Shown here: positions 35,400 through 41,122 of the stretch, one piece after another
Numbering within the stretch: the first letter of the stretch is position 1
Layout: every line of letters starts with the position of its first letter
Source of the DNA: Alistipes sp.
GTDB taxonomy: Bacteria; Bacteroidota; Bacteroidia; Bacteroidales; Rikenellaceae
Assembly: GCA_017501625.1 (NCBI GenBank)
Contig: JAFVWO010000077.1
Span: 1-41,122 of the forward strand
DNA: 41,122 nt
Direction of reading: 5' to 3'
Program-made: the position numbers and the translations under genes
The notes under the pieces: model-generated
Told to the model about the DNA's origin: nothing
The model's input: only the letters and a program-made list of their open reading frames with translations
Database searches by the model: none

Positions 35400-36419
35400 T
35401 TACTCTGTAGGCATGCCATTCTCCTCGGGGAAGGGCTTGAATCCCTCGCCAAAGGTGTCGTATGCATCCGTAACGACAACAAATGCCTTATGGTCGAAGT
35501 CCTTAATCTTTTGCTGCACGTTGCGCACCTCCTTACGATTTACGACGAGGAATATCATCTCCTTATCGCGGTCGGTATACATACCCTTAGCCTTGATATA
35601 GGTACCGCCACGACCCAACTCGTGAAGGATATACTCGCGCATCTTGTCCGAGTGCTCGTCGCAGATGATATATAGGAGCTTATCGCGCGAAGCACCATCT
35701 ATAGTGTAGCCCAGCACCTTGGCATTCACGAAGATACACACGGCCGAGTAGAGCGAGAGCATAAGGCCCTGCGCCTCCTTACCCTCCGGAAGACCCACGC
35801 CAAAGCCGATGACCACAAGACCGCTGAGCACGATGACAGCATCCGACAGAAGCACGCCGTTAGCGAACTTCATCTTGGCGAAGCGGTGTAACAACATACC
35901 CGTGATGTCGGTACCTCCCGTAGCGGCATTGTTACGAATGACGACACCCACGCCCACACCACTGAAACAACCACCGATGATTGCGGCCAACATAAGGTGC
36001 TCGGAGAGGTCTACCGTACCTCCCAACAGGAGCGTAGGGTCGAGAGCCTCGATAGCGGCCTCGTTGGGGTAAACCAAGTAGTCGAGGATGTTCATTATAC
36101 CGGGTGTGAGGAACGATGCAAATATCGTGCGACCACCAAACGTGCCACCGAAGAGTAGCAACGCGGTAAGGATAAGGGGCACGTCAAACATATAGCCAAA
36201 CGTACCTACCTGAACTGAGGGGAATAGATTGTGAAGCACCAAGGCCAAGCCATAGATACCTCCCGGAACAAGGTCGTAGGGGTTGATGAATACTACGAAG
36301 GCGACAGCCACAAGGAAACAGCCGAAAACTATTTGGCCCATAGAAGACCACCAGCGCCAGTCTGTCACCGACTCTTTGAATGAGGTTGCAAGGTTAGCAA
36401 TGTTTAGTTGTAGTTTCAT
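35400..36419 (-). CDS. YitT/DUF2179 family membrane protein
   Basis: The 339-residue protein has five to six membrane helices (about 30-240), with NPYDLVPGGIYGLALVLH and the GGTDITGMLL segment conserved in the YitT family. A cytoplasmic C-terminal DUF2179 domain follows (about 255-330, ending KIKDFDHKAFVVVTDAYDTFGEGF). The function of this family is not established. First gene of the yitT-miaB unit. TAATTTTG on the minus strand at 36454-36447 is a possible -7 element. Confidence 0.88.
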   Translation of the reverse strand: MKLQLNIANLATSFKESVTDWRWWSSMGQIVFGCFLVAVAFVVFINPYDLVPGGIYGLALVLHNLFPSVQVGTFGYMFDVPLILTALLLFGGTFGGRTIFASFLTPGIMNILDYLVYPNEAAIEALDPTLLLGGTVDLSEHLMLAAIIGGCFSGVGVGVVIRNNAATGGTDITGMLLHRFAKMKFANGVLLSDAVIVLSGLVVIGFGVGLPEGKEAQGLMLSLYSAVCIFVNAKVLGYTIDGASRDKLLYIICDEHSDKMREYILHELGRGGTYIKAKGMYTDRDKEMIFLVVNRKEVRNVQQKIKDFDHKAFVVVTDAYDTFGEGFKPFPEENGMPTE

Positions 36420-36564
36420 AAATATGCAAATATGTATTTAACAAAACAAAATTACACATTTTTTTGAAAACTGCAATTTTTTGCTACGATTTTTATTCCT
36501 ATTCCTATTCCCATGGCGCACGGAAGGTTACGTGCGGAATTATGCCGCGAAGCAATAATCAGAG

Positions 36565-36850
36565 GTGTAAAATTTTACGATTAACGATGTCATTTATAAC
36601 TCTGCATGTTGTGGCATTAAGTAATGGAATCACATCGCACTAAAAATGAACTAATTAGACGATATTATGGGAGAATGGGCACTATTTACATGGCTTAGCG
36701 TCATCGCCTTAATAATAGTAGCCTACCCACTCGGCTCGATACCGAGTGCCGTATGGATTGGTCAAAATATTATGGCATAGATATTCGCAAGCATGGCAGC
36801 ATGAATGTCTGCTCGACAAACATGCTACCTTACTGCGCAAGCGGCTCGCC
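36565..36850 (+). repeat. Left direct repeat: promoter and 5' end of plsY, decayed copy
   Basis: This matches 39622-39909 at a constant offset of 3057 bases through the leader and early coding part. The stretch from about 36631 to the start codon is identical to the right copy. Both promoter elements have lost consensus here: the -33 reads TTTA and the -7 reads TAACTCTG, where the right copy has TTTG and TAACTTTG. The copy marks the left edge of the protease island. Confidence 0.88.
36667..36850 (+). pseudogene. plsY: plsY 5' fragment (relic)
   Basis: Starting with the same ATGGGAGAATGG as intact plsY at 39724, it follows that gene for about 180 bases. At about 36762 one A is missing from a run of A (TCAAAATATT against TAAAAAATATT), shifting the frame and leading to an early TAG. 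Similarity then fades and no later plsY sequence follows. It is a non-functional remnant of the first quarter of the gene. Confidence 0.88.
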
Positions 36851-36904
36851 TTAAATTCATTGTAGCTACGACCTCTTATGATGAATGAAGAAAAATATTT
36901 CTCA

Positions 36905-38056
36905 CTACAGATAGGCAGGCTCTTGAACAGCCTCTAACGAATACTCTTCTCCTGCCACCTTCATACAAACTACGACTTTTCTCTGCTGAGAGGTGCTATT
37001 CTCTGTTATATCAAAAAGCAGCATATTGCCATGTTCCTTAGGGATTTCCACCTTATACCAAGAGCCCACAACAAAGGTTACATTATGGAGTCCATCGTAT
37101 CTGTACATCTCCACCAATTCGCCATTATCCAGCTGCCCCGCGACACTTTGAATTCTCCAAGATCTATAATTTAATAGCTCCGAGGTATATTCACCGCCTT
37201 TCGACACGACATCGTGCCTGCTATTTCTAACTTTAGGTTCACCATTATCGCTAACCACATAGTCGGGCTCCTGAACAACAGTTATCGTAACATTATCCTC
37301 TCCCACAGCCATAGTAATTGTTAGTTTACGCACCACAATTTGATAGCTTTCACCGATACTGATGTTCAACATCGCACAATTACTCTTCGGCACCTCAACC
37401 TTAAACCAAGAGCCCTCAATAATAGCTGATGATAACATTTCCGATGGATTGTGAACCTGCACATCACCATCTCCAATCTGCTCCTCAACTTGTATGATAC
37501 TCCACATATCGTTGCTGATAAGCCTCGACTCACAAGCTCCACCTTCAGACGACAAATAGTGAAATACGCCCTCTACATCTGTGGCTAAATCTTTTATATT
37601 CGCAGACTGCTGGTCAACTACAATCTCACCACTTGCAACACCTGCGCTAATCGAAACATACAGTCGACGAGCAAGAGCCGTTTCATTCTTATTTATGATA
37701 ATACGGAGTTGACGCTTCCCCTCTTCAATTAACTCAAGTCTAAACCAAGAGCCCTCAATATATTTTAAAGGATTTTGAGATTTAGTATTATAAATCGTTA
37801 TCGCATCATCATCCCCTATCTGCGCTTCTACCTCAGAGATACACCACCAATCATAGTTTGCGACTTCGACAACCGACATACCACCCTCCGATGACACTTT
37901 ACACTGACTTTGTGAGATATCCATTGCCTCAAACTCTTCACCAAGTATCGAGTCGTCATTCTCGGGTGCACTATTCCCTTTTGAAGTAATATTATCATTA
38001 CTACATTGTACGGACAATATTATTATTCCGATAAGACTTAAAAATTTGCCGCGCAT
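36905..38056 (-). CDS. Lipoprotein with three BACON-like repeats, partner of the C10 protease
   Basis: The 383-residue protein has a lipoprotein signal (LSVQC, Cys18) and a short acidic linker. Three repeats of about 100 residues follow (about 52-151, 166-263, 281-380). Each has S(S/K)(E/K)GG, then an N-x-x-W segment, (E/V)GSW(F/Y)(R/K)(L/V)E and a closing (V/A)(D/V)QQ/QE strand. The shape recalls BACON domains of Bacteroidota surface proteins. It starts two bases after the C10 protease stop, so the two are made together. Protease genes of this family in Bacteroides can have inhibitor genes next to them, so an inhibitor, anchor or substrate-binding role is possible; none is proven. Confidence 0.72.
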   Translation of the reverse strand: MRGKFLSLIGIIILSVQCSNDNITSKGNSAPENDDSILGEEFEAMDISQSQCKVSSEGGMSVVEVANYDWWCISEVEAQIGDDDAITIYNTKSQNPLKYIEGSWFRLELIEEGKRQLRIIINKNETALARRLYVSISAGVASGEIVVDQQSANIKDLATDVEGVFHYLSSEGGACESRLISNDMWSIIQVEEQIGDGDVQVHNPSEMLSSAIIEGSWFKVEVPKSNCAMLNISIGESYQIVVRKLTITMAVGEDNVTITVVQEPDYVVSDNGEPKVRNSRHDVVSKGGEYTSELLNYRSWRIQSVAGQLDNGELVEMYRYDGLHNVTFVVGSWYKVEIPKEHGNMLLFDITENSTSQQRKVVVCMKVAGEEYSLEAVQEPAYL

Positions 38057-38058
38057 AA

Positions 38059-39351
38059 CTATTGTCTATTTATACCTGTTATTACTTTGATATTCAAATT
38101 ATAATTACTATTCATTGATCCATATCCCTCCAAATAACCATCCGTATTTTCCGGTCCTTCAGATAAATCAAACTGTGGCGAATTAGGATTAACATAATAG
38201 TACCCATTACAACTACCACCCCATCCCCATATACAATGCATTAGAGGTGATAGATATCCTTGAAATACATAGTCATACATGCCTCCATTAATTGTTCCAT
38301 TAGCTATATAGAGTCCTTGCAAAATATAACCATCAATTACCCATGCATGTCCAGTAATTTCCCCATTATCTTTCATTCTCGAACCTCTAACAAATGCTGG
38401 TCCATATGGATATGTATCATTTGACAAGTACTCCATAAGAGCATCACTATTGTAATCAGTTAATCCATCATGTACGTATCCCATATTAGTCAATGTCCGT
38501 CCTAAAGCACTATTATAAGAAGTACTAGACACTGTGCCATACTCCATATTAAGATTAGACTCCTCTCCTAGTTTTGCCATAAACATTGCGACGGCATCAT
38601 TATTATCACCATTAATCATTTCCTCCCAGTCATACACCACATTATCTACTAATGTTGGAAATTTATGATGCGCCATTATCTGAGCGAGTGCAACTGCTGC
38701 ACATCCCACTTGTGCAGTCTGTCCATCATCAGTAAGACAATATTGATTATATGGCGCACCTTGATTCCAACCCTTAACTTCCATATCACCTAACCATGGC
38801 TGTACCATCTCCTCCGTCTTGACCATCGTTTTATACGTTTCTGAAAATTTTCCTCTAGTTTCACCTACGTTTAAACGATTAATCACATCATCGGTTATCA
38901 TCTTAAAAACAATTGCCAAACCATCATTGTATAGAGTATCAGACAAATCTAAATAACCTTCATTCGAAACCGCATAGGCATATGGGAATCTAGTATCTGC
39001 CCCCATAAGAGCAAAACCTTTGCCGTCTTCATAATTAATAAGATATAACGCTGGTTCAGCATCACCACTTCTAGTTATAGAACATCCCTCACTATTAGCC
39101 GTTATGTAATCGACAGATTTAATTTTACGAGTTACATTTCTCGTGTTAAAATCATCACTCCCAATATTATATTTAGCCCCATCTATTTCACTTAATATAG
39201 CATTTGCTTGTTCAACTACATCCCGTAAAGGAATTGCATAACCTGAAGCCTCATTTGAAGATGCTTTCAATTGATTCAAACCTTGATTTTGATTACATGA
39301 CACTACTGCGAATCCTGCAATAAGATAAAAAATAATTCTATTCATAAACAT
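38059..39351 (-). CDS. C10-family (streptopain-like) cysteine protease lipoprotein
   Basis: The 430-residue protein has a lipoprotein signal (AVVSC, Cys19), an inhibitory pro-domain (about 38-180) and a peptidase C10 domain. The catalytic Cys is Cys217 (QVGCAAVALAQIMAHHKFP) and the His is His335 (GHAWVIDGY). WNQGAPYN (195-202) and WGWGGSCNGYYYV (375-387) are also diagnostic. Relatives include SpeB of Streptococcus pyogenes, interpain of Prevotella and the Bfp proteases of Bacteroides fragilis. It is likely surface-exposed and self-activating. Codon use is distinctly AT-rich compared with neighbours, suggesting transfer. Confidence 0.92.
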   Translation of the reverse strand: MFMNRIIFYLIAGFAVVSCNQNQGLNQLKASSNEASGYAIPLRDVVEQANAILSEIDGAKYNIGSDDFNTRNVTRKIKSVDYITANSEGCSITRSGDAEPALYLINYEDGKGFALMGADTRFPYAYAVSNEGYLDLSDTLYNDGLAIVFKMITDDVINRLNVGETRGKFSETYKTMVKTEEMVQPWLGDMEVKGWNQGAPYNQYCLTDDGQTAQVGCAAVALAQIMAHHKFPTLVDNVVYDWEEMINGDNNDAVAMFMAKLGEESNLNMEYGTVSSTSYNSALGRTLTNMGYVHDGLTDYNSDALMEYLSNDTYPYGPAFVRGSRMKDNGEITGHAWVIDGYILQGLYIANGTINGGMYDYVFQGYLSPLMHCIWGWGGSCNGYYYVNPNSPQFDLSEGPENTDGYLEGYGSMNSNYNLNIKVITGINRQ

Positions 39352-39523
39352 AGATGCATATTATCTCACAACGGCGTAAGATTGGTTAAACTTTATTATT
39401 TATAAATTTCCTTTTCCAAACTAAGACGGCTCTTAATAAAGCCCAAATAATATCGCATTCAAAGATGTAAATAAACGCTCGAACACACGACACAAAATCA
39501 ATGCTTATTCCCCGTCTTCAACA

Positions 39524-39554
39524 CAAAGATATAAAAAAATTCTTTACAACCAAA
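39524..39554 (-). promoter_or_regulatory. Promoter of the C10 protease operon
   Basis: On the minus strand, TTTG (39554-39551), a 19-base spacer and TATCTTTG (39531-39524) match the consensus exactly. The leader to the ATG at 39351 would be about 165 bases, unusually long for this window. Confidence 0.7.
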
Positions 39555-39621
39555 ACCTAACAAAATAAAATACGTGTCATGGTAGCCTCTTATAACGCCA
39601 TTGAACAATAGGATGATTCAT

Positions 39622-39909
39622 GTGTAAAATTTTGCAAATAACGATATTTTTTCTAACTTTGTATATTGTGGGATTAAGTGAGGGTATCACATCGCACTAA
39701 AAATGAACTAATTAGACGATATTATGGGAGAATGGACAGTATTTACGTGGCTTAGTGTCATCGCCTTAATAATAGTAGCCTACCTACTCGGCTCGATACC
39801 GAGTGCCGTATGGATTGGTAAAAAATATTATGGCATAGATATTCGTGAGCATGGCAGCAAGAATGCCGGCACGACAAACATGCTGCGCGTATTAGGCAAG
39901 CGTGCTGCA
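39622..39909 (+). repeat. Right direct repeat: promoter and 5' end of plsY, intact copy
   Basis: It is the functional partner of 36565-36850. Between them the copies differ by scattered substitutions and a few small indels in the coding part, so the duplication is not recent or came from a diverged donor. Confidence 0.88.
39631..39661 (+). promoter_or_regulatory. Promoter of plsY
   Basis: TTTG (39631-39634), 19 bases, then TAACTTTG (39654-39661) is a perfect consensus match. The leader is about 55 bases. Loss of both elements in the left copy supports that this one is in use. Confidence 0.72.
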
Positions 39910-40461
39910 CTGCCCGTATTCATCATCGACTACTTCAAGGGCTTCATCGCCGTGATACTCACCTCACTTATGCGCTACGACGATGCCGTGAGCGAGGCGT
40001 GGCTTATAAACCTGCGCATCATAGCCACCGTAGCCGTGGTACTGGGACATATATACCCCATATTTGCAGGGTTCAAAGGGGGTAAGGGTGTCGCAACACT
40101 GCTTGGTGCCGGCACGGGCATATATGCTCCCATACTACTTCTCTGCTTCGGTGTGTGGTGCTTCGTCTTTGCCATCTGGCACTATGTGTCGTTGGCATCA
40201 ATGGTGGCGGGATGCTGCTACCCATGCTTCGTGATGATATTTGCGACGATGACATACACCTCGGAAGCACCCTTTGCAAGCATCCCCTTCATCATATTCT
40301 CGTGGATTGTGGCAGTGCTTCTTGTCTTTACACACCGCAAGAATATCGGGCGCCTAAGGAATGGCACCGAGTCGCAGATATTCCTCTGGGGAGGCCCCGA
40401 GAAGGAGAACGAGGAGAAGGATAAGGATGACCTTGGCTTCGGATTTAAGAACGACAAATAA
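39724..40461 (+). CDS. plsY: Glycerol-3-phosphate acyltransferase PlsY
   Basis: Transfers acyl groups from acyl-phosphate to glycerol-3-phosphate, the first step of membrane phospholipid synthesis. The 245-residue polytopic inner-membrane protein has the three PlsY loops GSIPSAVWIGK (22-32), HGSKNAGTTNMLR (43-55) and GHIYPIFAGFKGGKG (about 103-117). Compared with the usual 200-215 residues, it has an extra charged C-terminal tail (about 225-245, many Glu/Lys/Asp). It is preceded by its own promoter and by the protease island. The next gene begins 14 bases later. Confidence 0.95.
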   Translation: MGEWTVFTWLSVIALIIVAYLLGSIPSAVWIGKKYYGIDIREHGSKNAGTTNMLRVLGKRAALPVFIIDYFKGFIAVILTSLMRYDDAVSEAWLINLRIIATVAVVLGHIYPIFAGFKGGKGVATLLGAGTGIYAPILLLCFGVWCFVFAIWHYVSLASMVAGCCYPCFVMIFATMTYTSEAPFASIPFIIFSWIVAVLLVFTHRKNIGRLRNGTESQIFLWGGPEKENEEKDKDDLGFGFKNDK

Positions 40462-40475
40462 ACGATAACCTGAAT

Positions 40476-41122
40476 ATGAGAAGATTACTTTTTATTGCCG
40501 TGGCCATGATAAGCTCTACGGCTCTGTTTGCACAAGATTTCGACACATACTTCGACGATGCCACATTGCGCATAGACTACACCTTCGCAGGAAATGCCAA
40601 GGAGCAGTTTGTAGCCCTCGGCGATATCTCTAAGACCGATAGATGGTGGGGTCGTCGCATCAACTTAGATAGCGTGCCCTTGGCCGGCAATGGCGACCTT
40701 ACGCTCTACGACTGCGCGAGTGGTGCCGTGGTCTATAAGACATCGTTCTCGTCACTCTTTCAGGAGTGGATAACGACACCCGAAGCGGCGGAGGTGACAC
40801 GCAGCTTCGAGTTCACGCTCCTTGTACCCAAGCCACACAAGGCCGTCGTTGCCGAGGTTGTGCTACGCACAAATACGGGTGCTGTGGGTGCCACGCTACG
40901 CCATGTTGTAGACCCCGAGGATGTGCTTATCCGCGACCTCTCGAAGCAGGAGCCACTACCCTACAGCTACGTACATAAGGGTGGCGACTCGAAGGAGTGC
41001 ATCGATGTTGTAATCCTCGCCGAGGGATATACCGCGAAGGAGATGGCAACCTTCATGGAGGATGCGCGTATCGCTGCCGAGGAGATTTTGGCCTACGAGC
41101 CCTTCAAGAGCCATAGGGATAA
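40476..41122 (+). CDS. M64-type (IgA peptidase family) metalloprotease, 5' part only
   Basis: An open frame from ATG 40476 runs off the window; 215 codons are seen. There is a signal peptide (MRRLLFIAVAMISSTALFAQ), then an N-terminal domain of the M64 type (DTYFDDATLRIDYTFAGN, and a Trp-rich DRWWGRRINLDSVPL). The peptidase domain begins at CIDVVILAEGYTAKEM (about 175-190). The zinc-binding HExxH would lie beyond the end. It is likely a secreted or periplasmic protease. It follows plsY by 14 bases. Confidence 0.8.
   Translation, partial: MRRLLFIAVAMISSTALFAQDFDTYFDDATLRIDYTFAGNAKEQFVALGDISKTDRWWGRRINLDSVPLAGNGDLTLYDCASGAVVYKTSFSSLFQEWITTPEAAEVTRSFEFTLLVPKPHKAVVAEVVLRTNTGAVGATLRHVVDPEDVLIRDLSKQEPLPYSYVHKGGDSKECIDVVILAEGYTAKEMATFMEDARIAAEEILAYEPFKSHRD

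Larger units (their letters stand above)
36851..39621. mobile_element. AT-rich island inserted at plsY, carrying a C10 protease and BACON-like lipoprotein
   Basis: The 2.8-kb segment between the two plsY 5' copies is visibly richer in A and T than its surroundings, strongest in the protease gene. It has its own consensus promoter and two minus-strand genes. No integrase, transposase or terminal inverted repeat is seen, so the mode of entry is open; homologous replacement or a passive cargo are both possible. The island call is inference from repeats and composition. Confidence 0.6.
39352..39723. other. Intergenic region between the C10 protease gene and plsY
   Basis: It contains the leader and promoter of the protease gene on the minus strand, the right-hand repeat boundary at 39622, and the plsY promoter and leader. 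No gene is seen. The two promoters point away from each other with about 80 bases between their -33 elements. Confidence 0.65.

Noticed and set aside
36851..39621. Insertion sequence at the plsY island
   Set aside because: No transposase, integrase or terminal inverted repeats could be found in the segment, so it is called only as an island.

Overview
The window looks like a chromosomal segment of a gut Bacteroidales bacterium, most likely Alistipes-like (Rikenellaceae). Evidence: Bacteroidota-type promoters (TTTG, about 19-21 bases, then TAnnTTTG) before many genes; many lipoproteins with Ig/FN3/BACON-like domains; and a strictly fermentative gene set (acetate kinase, phosphate butyryltransferase, butyrate kinase, [FeFe]-hydrogenase with its maturases). 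The genus is inferred. No rRNA, tRNA or CRISPR array was seen.

Layout. 1-318: dispersed intergenic repeat. 319-5706 (minus): a polyamine ABC importer operon, potA-potB-potC-potD, ending in a TorF-like outer-membrane barrel. 6010-8579: an isolated phage-like module, with a complete terminase large subunit and a small protein divergent from a LexA-like (S24) repressor. 8580-8826: heptamer repeat, terminator hairpin and a second copy of the dispersed repeat. 8827-9291: argR interrupted by one in-frame amber codon. 9565-12260: two surface lipoprotein genes. 12376-18592: thiL, then on the minus strand aroQ-flippase and ackA-ptb-buk. 18979-24572: DUF349 protein, pyrG, yidC. 24772-29897: group B-like [FeFe]-hydrogenase followed by hydE, hydG and hydF. 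29947-31420: hpt-queE-divIC/ftsB. 31561-33896: Do/DegP-type protease and a DUF3298 lipoprotein. 34037-36419 (minus): yitT-miaB. 36565-39909: an AT-rich insert carrying a C10 (streptopain-like) cysteine protease gene and a lipoprotein with three BACON-like repeats. It is flanked by two direct copies of the plsY promoter and 5' end, of which the left copy is decayed. 39724-41122: intact plsY and the start of an M64-type peptidase gene that runs off the window.

How it fits together. The hydrogenase cluster makes H2 from reduced electron carrier and assembles its own H-cluster. The ackA-ptb-buk operon converts acyl-CoA to acid with ATP formation. Together they give a fermentative energy module. 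Most of the rest is core biosynthesis and envelope function. The accessory parts worth a second look are the protease/BACON island at plsY, the repressor-terminase mini-module, and the amber-interrupted argR.
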